NCBI GenBank assembly: GCA_009741485.1
Contig: CM019218.1
Span: 50,133,183-50,197,182, forward strand
DNA from: Malurus cyaneus samueli
Lineage: Eukaryota; Chordata; Aves; Passeriformes; Maluridae
Direction: 5' to 3'
Length of the DNA: 64,000 bases
How positions within the stretch are numbered: position 1 is the stretch's first letter; each line of letters starts with the position of its first letter. A program made the translations under genes and the position numbers. Under the pieces are notes generated by a model. The model made no database searches and was not told where the DNA came from. It worked only from the letters and a program-made list of their open reading frames with translations. This document shows positions 35,276-48,200 of this stretch, in pieces.

Positions 35276-37794
35276 GGATATCATATCATTCCTCCTTTCC
35301 CTCAGTGCACTGCACAGGCACATCTCATCCCAGACACAAAACAGCAGACTGGAGCAGTCATGTGCATGAAAAGAGTTTGGATGGTCTCAGCTGATCAATA
35401 TTTCTGGAGCCTGTCAGTATTTCTTTTGGGAGCACAGAGCCACATTTCTGTCCTAAATCTCTCCTTCATGATGCAAAAAGGGACAGTCGCTATTTTGGGT
35501 CTCCCTCCTTCTGCTCTTTTCAGGAAAGCAAAGACAATTTGATGTTGCATTTGCCACCCAAAAACTTTCCAAATGGGGTCATTCCAAATGCAAAGCTTTT
35601 CACATGGATGAAAGGAATTCCTGCTTGATTAACCTGGGAATTGTAAATGTTACCACATTTGGAAGCAGAACTCACACTTGGAAATCTCAGGTAAGACACG
35701 GCCTGATGTTTTCCTGTAGAGAATGGTACTCAGGAGTTCTGGAATTCCAGGGAATTTACAGGATATTCAAAGAGTGCCTCCCTTATTCTTGGGTTTAATC
35801 CTGATTTTTATACCTGCAGCTCTTTAGGGGATCCTGAATAATTTTCCGCATCGTGGTCACGGAAAAAGTTGAGCTGGTGTTGTGCTTTTGTTTTTTTTTC
35901 ATCCTGGATTTCTGTTACCACGTGGCCTGTTTGTCCTTTGGCAACTTGTCACAGCTCAGTGTCCTTGGGGAATGGAACCAGGATTTGTTGACAGCTCGTG
36001 CTGAGGAGAAGGGGCATTTATCCCTGGGATGCTGCGGAATAGGGAGATATTGATTACCACCCAGAAATCTTGGCCTGTAAATGATCAACAAATCATCCGT
36101 CTATGTTTGTAAATCTTAATTAATAAATTCTTAAGGGCATGTCCACGGCAAAGCAGAAGGGCAGCAGGGATCCAGGATTGTTCTCACGTGGTGGAAACTC
36201 TGTAACTTGTCTGAGGCACGGGGAAGAGCAGGGAATTAAATGACTCTGCTCATGTTGCAGTTAAGTGAACTGTTCATCCTCTATTTTTAAATTACTCCTT
36301 CTTTTAGAGTCATGTTCAACATGAGATGCCTTGGATGTCCAGCAGTGAATAATTAGCACTTAGGCATGATGAGAGCCAGCAAAACCGGCTGGCAAAGGGG
36401 CAGTATTTGTGTAAAGAGGTGACTGACAGCAGCTTGTCCCCGTCTGCTGAGTTTTCTTCGTGACTCTGTGTCCAAAAAGTGAGCCTCTTCAAAACCTCCA
36501 GCTCCTGAATTTTTAACCTGCTAGCTGGGAACAAGAAAATGTCTCTTTCCCAAATTCTCCTTTTCACATTGGCCTTGTTGCAAGCAAGAGCTGAGTGAAA
36601 GGAAAAACCCAAACCAGAACAACAACAAAAAAAAAAAAAAAACAACACAACCTTCATTCCAGAGCCAATTTGCATGAGAATCTCTGAGTCTATTTTTGTC
36701 CAATTCCATTTGGACAAAATTCAAGAATTTTGATTTTCCCATTGCTTTTACTTTTACTCCTGGTTGAATCAGAAAGCACGGCTTGAAACCAATCTGAACC
36801 CACAAAATCATTAAAACCCAGGGAAGTAGCAGGGAAGAGAAATCAATGGCTGATTAGTCCATCAGCTGCTGTTCCATGATCTCCTTATCTATCCTGCAAC
36901 TACGAGGAGAACTGGTGGGAAGTGGAGTCGTTCTGAAATCAGCTCAGACGCTGGTCCCTCTCACACAGAGCAGAAAATTGGATCAATGGCCTGAGCTTAT
37001 TCCCCCTTCGCTTTCCTTCCCATCAGCTGGACTGCCAAATCCACCCAGAGAATGGAGCTAATCTGGGGTTTAATTTCCTTGGCTCTCCCACTATGAACTT
37101 AAACAACAGAGCCTGTAACAAGCAGAAATCAGTGGCAGATCCAAGCCGGTTGCTTAGGGTTTTACATAGATTTATAATTTTTAATATTTTTATAATATGG
37201 TTTTGCTGCTGTTCTTGCATCTAGCACTAAATCAGACAGTTGAACAGAAATATTTATAATCCTGAAATTACCTGTGGCTCCACTGAAAAGGAAATCTAAG
37301 GCAAGAGGACATTCTAAATAAATAGTTAATTTTTAATTGTTCCTACTTTATATATATTCCTTTTTCATGTAGAGCATAAAATAGGCAGCAGCTCAAAGTT
37401 TGACATCACCACTTTTGAGACGCAGGGCAAGAGAATAGAAAACACATTTTTGGGCTGTCTGAGCTGTTTCAAAACCTGCCAATTATGACCTTTTCCCACG
37501 TGAAAAATTCTGTGATTGGTACCCAGGACCTTATTTAAATGGACAAAGAGGCAAAATACACCCTGGTTATTGTTTCTCTTTTACACAATTGACAATTGAT
37601 TGTTTGATGGTGGAAAAAGTGGGTAAGGCCTGAGTGAGAAGCCCTAAATCATGGAATGCCAGAACATGGAAGGAAAAGGGATTGTTTTGTGGTTTACTTG
37701 ATAACTCACTGCAGGTTGTCTACTCAGTGCACAGAACACCCCACGTGCCTCTGGAGAGAACCAAATGGAAACATTTCCTGCAGGAAAGGCCGCT

Positions 37795-38010
37795 CAGCCA
37801 TCCATGATTATTGAATGGTTGTTGGAATGGTTGTTGAATGATTGTTTGAAATGGATTGTTTAGAGTATGCAGAAATGATTGTTGGAATGTTTGTTTAAAA
37901 GGATTGTTGGAATGATTGTTGGAATGACTGTTGAAATGATTGTTTGGAATGGGTTGTTGGAATGTTGTTTGAATTCCTGTTTGTTGAATGATTGTTGGAA
38001 TTCTGTTTGG
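37795..38010. repeat. 12-bp minisatellite (copy B)
   Basis: GAATGATTGTTG and GGAATGGTTGTTG units, the inverse of (CAACAATCATTC)n. Confidence 0.92.
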
Positions 38011-38288
38011 GTTACACAGGGCCGGTCCTGATCCCTCCAGCCTACCAAGTTCATTGAAAATTCAGTATTTTTACCCCAAGTTCAGGTGTTGGGAGAAAAA
38101 AAAATACTGATGTTTTTGTGTGATGTGGGAGCTGTGATGGAAAATGGAGCTGGATGGGTTTAAAGCCCTTCAACCAAACCATCCACGTCTCCTCATTGGA
38201 TACATCGATCACCATGGACAGAGCAAGTTTTGGAATGTCCTCTATGGCAAACACGAGCTTGATTGGGAGGCTGATATTAGGATGCAGA

Positions 38289-39029
38289 CTGTCACGAAAT
38301 GAGGGAAAAAACCAAAAACTTTCCAGCAACATTTTTAATGTTACGAGTCAAGGCATTACTTTATTTTCTGGTCAGGATGTTTGTTCTGGCCAGGATTGCC
38401 ACAGAAATAATTTCATACACACAGCAGCCCAGGTGTGCAGAGAAACATTCCATGACACAAGATTTTTCCCAAATTTATACAGCCAAAAATCCACAAAACT
38501 TTATTGGTTTAATGTTCATTGATCCAATTTAATTGCGCAGTTCTCAGCATGTGGGTTCTGTTGGATCCCGATTTTTTCTCCTCCAAATGCTGATTTCGGG
38601 TTTTTCTTCTTATATTCTTTTCCTGAGACCAGGTGCTTTGAGCTGATGTTCTGTAATGGTCCTCGATGGCCCCTCGATGGCCATTGATGGTCACTGATGT
38701 TACTGATGGCCCATTGATGTCATGATAGTCGCTGATGGCCATTGATGGCCATTGATGGTCACTGAATGGTTACTGATGGACCTTGATGGTCAATATGACT
38801 ACTGATGGTCACTGATGGTTACTGATGGCCATTGAGGCCATTGATGGCAACTGATGGTCACGGATGTCCCTTCCTCTGTCCCCTCCCCTCTGTTAAGCCT
38901 GTGAACTCCTCAGACCTGACCTGGTGGAAACAATGCCCTGCAAAGAACTTCAGCGTCTCCCTGGCAAGACAAACAAAATCTTTGAACTAAAGTTGATAAA
39001 AATATTTAAAACTGGTTTATTTCCAATAG
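38289..39029 (-). mobile_element. LTR-like element X2 (copy B)
   Basis: Plus-strand edges are TGTCACGAAATGAGG and ACTGGTTTATTTCCAATA. GGAC follows the right edge. It contains the inverted ACCATCAGTG minisatellite at about 38,655-38,870. Confidence 0.68.
38655..38870. repeat. Minisatellite inside LTR X2 (copy B)
   Basis: GATGGTCACTGATGG and GATGGCCATTGATGG units, the reverse of the array at 57,733. Confidence 0.9.
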
Positions 39030-39129
39030 GACGACCTGCAGCCTTCGTGGGATGTGCTTGCATCCCACTCCTCTGTGTTCTCAGAGGGAATCACAGACTC
39101 GTGAAGAATCTCAGAACTGGTTTAGCGTG

Positions 39130-39250
39130 GGAAATGAACCTTAAAACCCCATCCTGTTCCACCCCGCCCTGGGCAGGACATCTTCCACTATTCCAGGCTG
39201 CTCCAAGCCCCGTCCAACCTGGCCTTGGGCACTCCCAGGGATGGGGTTTT
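39130..39250 (-). mobile_element. CR1 LINE 3' fragment (copy B)
   Basis: Reverse here. ACCTTAAAACCCCATCCTG, CGCCCTGGGCAGGACATCTT, CCAAGCCCCGTCCAACCTGG. Counterpart of 17,690. Confidence 0.85.
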
Positions 39251-41064
39251 CCCTTTTACAGCTGACAGAAATATCCCTGTTGCCTGCCAGAATTGGATAA
39301 TGAACATTTTCCTGGGTGGCTTGAATGTTGCCCTGAGTGCCATCCAAAGAATATCCCATCTTCCTCTGAGGCACCTCCAAGCTCCCATAAACCACATTCT
39401 TGCTTTCTACACTTCTCTCAGTGTATTTATTTTTGTAGCAGGGAGTGGGGAGATGGAAAATCCTCGGCGCAGTAGCCACAGAAGCTGAATCCAGCGCAAC
39501 TGAGCAGCACGAGGCCAACGGATGCATGCGGCATACATGCAGAAGCCAAGGACAGATGTAATCAAATCAGATTTATGAGGTAGTTTTCCCAGCCAATAAA
39601 GCCCAGATTGCTGTCCTGCCCCGTTATATACCTTCCTGTGTTTAAATGGATTGAAACAGATAATCACCCTTTGGCGGGAAAACAGCGCTGATAAAACACA
39701 AACATTATTTCTTGTAGCCACATAAGATTATTTTTCCAATTCAGCAGAAATTATTGGCTTGAAGATTGTAAAGAGGGTCACAGTATTTTTATACCGGTTT
39801 GTGGGTGTGAATAAAAAATTTTCTCAGTCCTGGAGAAGAAAGAAGAGGACCGTGTATTAATTATTATTATAATACAGTAAAGTACAGCAAGGAGAACTCG
39901 ATATTGGTGTATGATGGATCCATTCTAGACAAACCTGACATTGCTCCTCAAACCCTAATGAAATGATCCTAAGCCCCTGGAACAGGCTGGTGGCCTCCTC
40001 CAAGGCTGAAAGGTTGTTCCATGAATGGGACAGGATTTTTGAGAACATTTCATTTAATGCCAATTAAACGATGTTATTTTCCGCAACCTATAAATCTAAA
40101 TGGCAAATATCCCATTAGGGTGTGGTGTTTCCCGTTATCTCCAGGATTGCTGCTGAAAAATTTGCATTTTTCCTATTATTTTTGGTAACAAGATACCAAT
40201 TTTAAGGTTTGTCCATTTCTATAAGATTCCCTTCTCTCAGGCAAACAAACCTAATTGGTTTCAACGCTGTTGTTTTGAATCTCTATTTAGCTTATCTAAT
40301 GGGAAAAAAATGTAAATTAAAATATGACCATTTATATGCAAGACACCTTTCAAGAAGATATTGAAATTGTCGAAAATAGCTTTCTGATGGGAATATATTA
40401 AATAACATTGAACTAAAGACTCATTGGCAGGTCATTTGCAGCTGCAAAAACAGTATTAGGATGGGAAATACTAAGAAGAAGCAGGCACTTGGGAAAGAGC
40501 ACATTAGTAATAAAAGCTATTTTTATTTAAGTTCATACCAGCCAATTCATCTTCCATGTTTTCGAAGGATTAGGCTCTCAGTGACATTGAAATTTTGGCC
40601 CTAAGGTTTCCTGGAATCACATTGTCCTCTCTGAATTGATTGAGGAGAATGAGTTAATATTGAAAATTATTGTTGTGACTTCAAACCGCTGGTTTTCCCT
40701 CAGATTCTTTTTTCCCTCGAAAATCTTTGATTTTTGCCTTGTAAAAACAGAGAAATGAAGTGATAATTTGTGCCCTGGAAAAGCTGCTGCTCATGGTGGG
40801 GTTTAAAGCCAATGGGTCCCCACTGGGAATTTTCATAGAAAGAAAAGCAAAGAGATATATATCGGAATTTTGAGTTTCAACAGGCTGAGAAATTGAACTG
40901 GCAGCTCCCCATGGCACCAGGAGGGTCCAAAGACATCTTTGGGAGAGTCTCAGATGGGATTTTCCCCCGAGTTCTCTGAGAAGACTTACTGGAGATTTGG
41001 AGTCCTTTTTGTGGCTGGTAGCAGAGTGCTGAGCTTGGAGCATTTCTCCATACCTCAGTTAGAC

Positions 41065-41355
41065 AGAATGTTTTGTATCAGGGATTGCAGCTCTGATTCC
41101 AAGGCTGTGCCTCTCCAACACCCCAAATCTCACCTGGTCATTTGGGACAATGCCTCTCAGGGATTGCCCATGGTGGGATTTGGGTGGTCTTGCAGGGTCC
41201 AGGTTGGGCTTGATGTCCTGTGGGTCCCCTTCCAGCCTCAGGACATTCTGGGACTCTCTGAAGATGGAAATGTGGTTTGTATCAGGAATTTCAGCTGTAT
41301 TCTCAGGCTGTGCTCTCCAGCCACCCCAAATCTCAACCTGGTTTTTCTGGGAGGA
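41065..41355 (+). mobile_element. CR1 fragment with long flanking direct repeats (copy B)
   Basis: Inverted counterpart of 15,635-15,912. A direct repeat of about 78 bp lies on each side of a forward CR1 fragment, with TGTGGGTCCCCTTCCAGCC near its end. Confidence 0.8.
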
Positions 41356-41524
41356 GCCCTCCCTGCCCATATGGAATCACCCCAGGCTCCTCCAGCTGTT
41401 TCCTCTGCTGGGACATTTCTCGCTTGTGGGAAGAGCGGCTGTTTGGAATGTGTGGCACAATTTAGAGGAGAAGCCCAATTTTTTAGCAGGCCTTAGCTGC
41501 AGGCTGGGCTGTTGAACAATCTTA

Positions 41525-41785
41525 TCACAGAATCCAGAATCCTGGACTGGTTTGGGCCTGGAAGGGATTGTGTGTGATGGCCACCCTGCCATTGACAGGG
41601 ACACTTCCACTGTTTCCCAGGTTGCTTCCAAGCCCTGTCCAACCTGGCCTTGGACACTGCCAGGGAATCCAGGGGCAGCACAGCTTCTCTGGGCACCCTT
41701 GGCAGGGCCTCCCCACCCTCCAGAGAAACAATTCCTTCCCATATCCATATTTAAAACCTCTCCTCTTTTAGTTTAGAACTCTTCC
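41525..41785 (-). mobile_element. CR1 LINE 3' fragment (copy B)
   Basis: Reverse CR1 starting TCACAGAATCCAGAATCC. It contains CCAAGCCCTGTCCAACCTGG and CCAGGGAATCCAGGGGCAGC. Counterpart of 15,209. Confidence 0.88.
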
Positions 41786-42349
41786 CCCATGTTCTGTTAC
41801 TGTTTCATGGGCAGCTGGGAGGCGATCAGACAGAAACTCTGTGGAGAAGGTGGCTGTACCCCAAAGGACAGAGAGCTTTTGTCTGTGCTCAGTATTCACT
41901 AATTTCTCCTGCGTTGTAAAATGTTAAGCACATGGTGAAGATCCCTCCCAGCCATCTGACCTTTTCCACTTCTTATTTCGCCTTCCTCGGCAGAATGGGG
42001 GAGGCACTTCATGACCTGCCAACAAAGCCCTGTGAGGAGGCAGCTCCCAACGAGGTGATAGCACACAAATGTCAGCCTTCATCAATTAATCCAGACGGGC
42101 ACCCGGATGCGTTCGCGCAGATAACTAAACACAAACACAAGCGTCTAATCTCTGCCTGGTGACTCACTGACAGATGCCGACACAGCCCCGTTAACCTCAA
42201 GGCAAGATCAGCATCTGTTGGCCGAGCCTGTGGAAGGGTGCTTTGATTTTCATCACAATTGCCAATCCACCCTGTTTCTCGGTAATTCAACTCAGTTCTC
42301 AGAAGTTGAGAAAAAACAGCAGGAATTTCAGATTCAGTCAGGAGCAATT

Positions 42350-42535
42350 AAGGAATTTTTCCCCCAGGGGTGGTGGGGCACTGACCCAGGCTCCCCAGGG
42401 AATGTACAAAGACTGCCAGAGCTCCAGGAGTGTTTGGACAATCCAGGGTGGAATTTGGGGGATTCCCAGAGATGGACTTGATATCCTTGTGGGTCCCTTC
42501 CAGCTCAGGATATTCCATGACTCTGTGAAATCAAG
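42350..42535 (+). mobile_element. CR1 LINE 3' fragment (copy B)
   Basis: Forward CR1. GGGGTGGTGGGGCACTGACC, CAGAGCTCCAGGAGTGTTTG, TGTGGGTCCCTTCCAGCTC, and a tail near ATTCCATGACTCTGTGA. Counterpart of 14,466. Confidence 0.87.
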
Positions 42536-42712
42536 GAATGTCATGCTGATGTACAGGCATTCCCTGGTTTCCTCCTGAATGTTTTCTCCTGGGCAAGAGC
42601 AGTTTGTGGTCTCGAGTACACCTGTGGCCTCCTCAACTGTTTAGACTGACATGGAAATGCTGGTTATTAATCACAGGTGCGGAGTCCATTTCTTCCATCT
42701 TTTCTCGTGGTT

Positions 42713-43436
42713 GTGTTGGAAATTATACCAGTTTAAATTTTTTTTTTTTCAGTCAGAAATCCTGTTTGCCTTTGCACTGGGGGAAGGTTTCTTTCGCAGG
42801 GCTGATGGAGTGAACATCTCAACGAGCCGGGAATGGCAGGAAAATAAGGATCATCAACAACCATCCAAGAACTTATCAATGGGCCCTTCAACGAAAAACA
42901 CCACTGGTGTGGTCAGAACACCTGGTCTTAGGATAAGAAAGATTAAGAGGACATAATTGCATCAGGGCAAAGAAATCCAGAACTCCAGTAGAAACCCAAA
43001 TACTTGAGAACTCGCAATTGGATCAATGAACATTTAAACCAATTGGAGTTCTATGGAATTTTGACTGGATAAAGTTTGGGGAAATGAACATTAAACCAAT
43101 AGAGTTTATTGGGTTTTGACTGATAAAGTTGGGGGAAATGACATTAAACCATAGAGTTCTATGCGGTTTTGACTGATAAAGTTTGGGGGAAATGAACATT
43201 AAACCAATAGAGTTCTATGAGTTTTGACGGATAAAGTTGGGGAAATCTTGTAAAATTACAATGTGTCCTGGAAATGATTTTTCTTGCGCACCCAGTGCTA
43301 TGTGTGGATAAAATTATTTTTTGTGGGGCACATCCTGGCCAGAACAACGTCCTGGCCAGTAAATAGGTAATGCCTGATTCTCTGTCACTCCAAATATAAT
43401 GTTAGAGGGTTCTTTATTCCCACAAGTTTTGGTGAC
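42713..43436 (+). mobile_element. LTR-like element X1 (copy B)
   Basis: Begins TTGGAAATTATACCAGTTTA and ends CACAAGTTTTGGTGAC. It holds the inverted 57-bp array (43,020-43,245). In this array AATAAA is changed to AATAGA (as in AACCAATAGAG). Confidence 0.6.
43020..43245. repeat. About 57-bp tandem repeat inside LTR X1 (copy B)
   Basis: Four units of GAACATTAAACCAATAGAG with GGTTTTGACTGATAAAG, of unequal length because of indels. Confidence 0.9.
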
Positions 43437-44008
43437 TTCTGGAAAGTTGGCTGTCTGTGGAGTGGTGGAGTGGTTCCTGGCCTGGAGCCATCCAGACACA
43501 CCACTGTGGATTTTCCTCCTTTTTCTGGAGACCTGACATTTTGGCTGCTTGTTTGGCACACGGAGCTGAGTGAAAGGGGAGCTCTGCAAGTGTTTTTACC
43601 AGTGGAGAAACAAAGGCTGATTGCTGCTGGTAAAATTTGACTCAACAAAGAAAAAGCGAGACCTGAAGTGGCATTTCTTTGAGAAGACAATATCCGCGAG
43701 GAGCAGTTGACTTTCCTTCTTCAAAAGTCCACTGGAAGCAAGAGGCACGATCACCAGGTCAACTTTTCATAGAATCAGGTTGTTTGAAACAATGATAATA
43801 GTGGTATTATTTGGTATTATGGGCATTTTAGCCAATCTGGCACTAACAAATAATTCCTTGTAATCATTCCCTTGAAAAGATAAACTGAGATTCACTGGCT
43901 GCCACCAGGAGATGAGAACCAATATTCCATGTAGGCTCCTGAATATTGCCAAAGATGATCCATATAATGTTTTTGTTCTCAGATAGTGCCATCTTTCACC
44001 TTTAATTG

Positions 44009-44033
44009 NNNNNNNNNNNNNNNNNNNNNNNNN
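44009..44033. other. 25-N assembly gap
   Basis: Exactly 25 N bases separate the inverted copy B from the forward copy C. The left side ends in sequence matching A near 13,045 (inverted). The right side starts in sequence matching A at 4,642. The two sides are therefore not adjacent in the locus. Confidence 0.99.
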
Positions 44034-44158
44034 TATATTGAGATATTAAGATATCAATACATTGATATAGTGAGATACTGAGAGATTGATATATTGATAT
44101 TTATATATTAATATATTGAGATATCAAGAGATTGAGATATTGAGATACTGAGATATTG
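44034..44158. repeat. ATATTGAG minisatellite (copy C, partial)
   Basis: The right-hand part of the array at 4,369-4,766, cut off by the gap. Confidence 0.93.
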
Positions 44159-44349
44159 GCACACCTTTCTTGTCCCAGGTGGGCACTCAGGCAGCTGTGA
44201 TTCAGAGGCTCGTGCTTGTATGATGGTCTAGTTGGTTAACTGCCAGCATAGAAGAGGGAAACCCCACAATAATGTAGAATAAACCAATTTATCAAAGGAA
44301 GCTGTAAATAGTTAAACAACTCGAGGTGTTGAAGGCAAATCAAAGCTAA

Positions 44350-44462
44350 AATCACAGAATAGTACTGAGCTGGAAGGGACCCACAGATGGCTCCAGTCCA
44401 GCTCCTTGCCCCACAGACACCCCAAATCCCACCCTTGTGCATCCCTGAGAGCATTTCCAAGC
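44350..44462 (-). mobile_element. CR1 LINE 3' fragment (copy C)
   Basis: AATCACAGAATAGTACTGAG, CTGGAAGGGACCCACAG, CCCCAAATCCCACCCTTGTG. Counterpart of 4,961, here closer to the usual CR1 sequence. Confidence 0.87.
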
Positions 44463-47400
44463 AGGGATTGATCTGAATAAGGCACGGGATGGACACGGAG
44501 TTCATCAAACCGCAGTGCCAACGTGAAACCACAGTGGCATTGAAGGATGGCCTGGCGCTCGATCCTCTCTGCTAAAACCCAGGAGATTTTCTTCTCTCTC
44601 CTCCTTTCAGGTCTATTGGGATGAACATTTCAAATCCGAGTGCTCTGCATGAATCTCCAGAGCAACTCGGTGCCCAGTGAGAAGGGAGAATTCCAGCTCT
44701 GAATGATTTTCAGCCCCGTGTTTTGTCCTGAAGGCTTGCTGTTCCTTTTCAGATCTGGAAAGTCGCAGAGTGACATATCTCTGGATTTTTATGTTGTGAT
44801 TCTTTTCTCCTAGGATCTAATGCCCTGCTGGTTCTGGGAAACTTGTGAACCTCTGCATTTTTAATTAGAACTCGTAACTTTTCCATAGCGACATATTTTT
44901 GAATGCTGCAAATACAGAATCTGTCAAGATCAAACAATTCCAGGTCGGATGAAATCCAAATATATGGATATGCTGAGCAGCAATAGGATGTAGGATATGG
45001 CACAGACTGAGAAAAAAAATTAAAAGAGACAAAAAAGAGGGACGGAAAGCTTTGGTTAATTTAGAAGTTTGGTCTTGGTAATTAATGAATCAAAACAAAT
45101 TGTTCATTTTGTGTGTTCACCTGGTACAAAGGAATGAACAGTTCTCAGGAAATATTTTAGATGTGGAGATGTCTTACTTACAGGGATGAGCAGAAGCAGG
45201 AGGTGAAACAAGAAATCCTCTGAAAAAACCCCGAGCTCAGGTATTACCAGAATAATGGGATTCAGTATGATGGGTTACAGGCAGGTAATGCAGTAAAATA
45301 ACAGCAGTTCTAGATGAACTTGTTCAAAACCCTCATTTATGATCCATGCCTTGCATGTGCCAGAAAAGGATTCCCTTCAATAACAAAGTTCTGGATTTTT
45401 TTTGTCATTTGGGCTTTATTGTGTAAGCGTTACTGCAATTTATTCACTGATTCTCAATTACAGACATTTTTGGTATTACTGTTTTTACTACAATTTAGTA
45501 TTGATTTATTAATTATTTGCTACAATTTGCTGGTAATGTTTTCAACATCTCTGTGAGCTTTATAAACATATTTCTGTGTCAATAGAGACCTGTGCAGAAT
45601 AGTGTCACCTTTTCCTTGGACTTACCAAGAAAGGCACTGCTAAATTTCTTCTCTAGCATGAAAAATCTTGGAAAAAAATCGTCTTATTTTCTGAATCATA
45701 ATAGACAAAATGAATATTAATTTCTGATTAATATTATATAATTGTGATAAAGAATTTTGCTCACTCTCATATTCATTTCCTTTGGGTTTATTTTCTGGTT
45801 TACGCTGAGATTGGCTTTGAGATCACCTTTTAATGCCATTCCTGCTCCCACACCAGCCCCTCACCCTTCTGCAAGGCCACCCCTGTGGGATTCCCTGTCA
45901 GGCCAGCAGCCAGGAGACATCCAGGGGTTTGTCAGCTTTTTAAAACAAACGTGGAAATTCAGGAACATCCTCAAGAAGGAAAGGCAAGCGCCAGTGTGGG
46001 AAATGGCTGCTTCAGTTTCTCCCCTCTGGTTAGTGTTTGACACATGATTCCTGCGCCTTTGTCTGCTCCATCGTTTCCACTTTCCATAAAAAACACTGGA
46101 ATATGGAGTTAAACTGGAATATTGAGTTTTAACCTTGAATTGCAAATGAGGGGTTCCTGGGTGCTCCATTCTCACAGACACCCTCGGGGTGTGTCTGGGC
46201 AGAGGGGCACAAAACCCCAACATTTCCTCGCTGCCATCTGATATTTTTCCCTCAGAAAACTCAGATCCACATCCCAGAAAATGTCCTTTGCAGCCTGCAA
46301 GGCTGTCCAAACAGAGTATGAAAATAGATGACATCACTTACACAATTTAGGTTTTCTCCTCTCAAACGAGGAGCTCCGTTCGTGTGAACTCCCCGACAAT
46401 TGTCGGATGAGGGAATTTCTCAAATGAACGCTTCATCTGGCTAATTTAAAGCAACAAAAACCACAGCACTGCTCTGAAAGCTTTGATTTCCCAAAGCCAT
46501 GACGTTTTTTATAATTTATTTCGAAGCAAGAGGGAACAGTTTCATAAATCTCCTGCCACACATACCATCCAACAGCCTGTTTGCTGGAACACATGAGACA
46601 CACAGGAGGAGCATCACTATATTTATGTGCCCCAAAAAGGACACAACATTATTTTTAAAACCCAAGCAGCAAAAAACGGAATGTTTTGCAGTTAGAGGAA
46701 TGAAATTTCCCGCATTTTGCCTTCCAACTTTAGATTGTTCAAGGTTATTCCTGTGGCAACCGGGTGTGATTTGTGCCCGAGGAGTTTGGTGAGAGCTTGG
46801 CCCAGCCCAGCACCATTCACTCATTTTCTGTGGTTGCAGTTTTCCAGCTCTTTCCACAGATCCTGGCTGCCTCCTGGGTGCTGGGGATGCCACAACCCCA
46901 AAATAGGATTATAAATCTGGAGGGGGAAATGATCTGTCTGCCATCCTCAAGAGAACCCACGAGAACGTCTGCGGGGTTTTACCAGCAAAGCTGCTGCAAA
47001 AAAGCAGCCAGGATGGGATCCCTGACCTTTCCCAGCCCTCCTCCCTCCAGATCTGCCCACAGCCTGCTCTGGAAAAGCTTCAGCTCACCCAGGGAGCAAA
47101 ATTAGAAATTTTCTCTAGGGACACTCTCACTGTCCTGCACCAAAGCACTCCTCGGTGCACCAGGGGATGGAAAGCAGAGAGGAAAGGGGGAGTTCAGAAA
47201 GGAAAGGGGGAGTTCAGAGTGTCTGTCCCTCACTCAGGGTTTCCCACAGCTCACTGGAATGCCCAGACACGCTCAGGCTGTGGGGTAGGAGCAGAGCCAA
47301 ACCCTGGCCTGTGATTCATGGAGCAAGAAAATCGTGTTTGAACTGAGTTACAGCAGCACTGCCCGAGTGGCCAATCCTCTCATTCCCACTGTTCATACCA

Positions 47401-47878
47401 GCCTGACGGCATCCCATTAATGGAGTCTTTTTTCCCCAAATTTTTGGACTTGTGACTGTTAATTAAGGCTTTTTTGAAGGTCTGTGATAACTGTGTATAG
47501 TTTCTTAGAAAAAAACTGGTTGTTACAGTCTCATTTTTATCCTAACTCACAACAGCAAGGTGAAATAAAAAAAAATATGGAGTATTGTCCACTAAATTAA
47601 AAATCAGATCTTCCAATAAACTAAACCCCAATAAACTGAAGATCTAAACTAAACTAAACATATTACCAATAACCAGTCAGATATTCCCAATAAACTAAAC
47701 CCCAGGTATTTTAAAAAAAATGAAAATTGGATATTACCAATAACCAGCTGCAGTACAGTGACGTTTTTAAGTTCAAGTCACTAATTTTTGGGTTATGATC
47801 AGTGTTTTTTCAGTAAAACCTACCAGTTTGTCCAATTTTTGTGACCATTCCTGACTCCTGTCCTGCTTGGGAAGATGT

Positions 47879-48200
47879 GAGGACTGGGGAGATTTTGGGA
47901 GGATGTGAAGCTGGGGGAGATTTTGGGAGGATGTGAAATTTTGAGAGATCTTGGGAGAATGTGAGGACTGGAAAGGTTTGGGAGGATGTGAAGTTAGGGG
48001 AGATTTTGGGAGGATGTGAAATTAATGAAAATTTGGGGTGGATGTGAAGCTGGGGAGATTTTGGGGGGATGTAAAATTATGGAAGATTTTGGGAGGATGT
48101 GAAGCTGGGGAGATTTTGGGGGATGTGAAATCTGAGAGATTTTGGGGGGATGTAGAATTTGGAAAGATTTTGGGAGGATGTGAAGTTTGGGGAGATTTTG
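47879..48200. repeat. 28-bp minisatellite, about 11.7 units (copy C)
   Basis: The same five units as in copy A are followed by six more full units and a partial one. GAAGCTGGGGAGATTTTGGG recurs at units 2, 7 and 9. The array ends at GGGGAGATTTTG before CACCACACAATGC. Confidence 0.95.

Larger units (their letters stand above)
28598..44008 (-). repeat. Right arm of the 15.4-kb inverted repeat (copy B)
   Basis: Reverse-complement copy of 13,045-28,597, ending at CACCTTTAATTG directly before the N gap. It is slightly shorter than the left arm because of small deletions. It contains no landmark that the left arm lacks. Stretches of more than 300 bases in this arm without their own entry repeat the unannotated DNA of the left arm. 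Confidence 0.93.
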
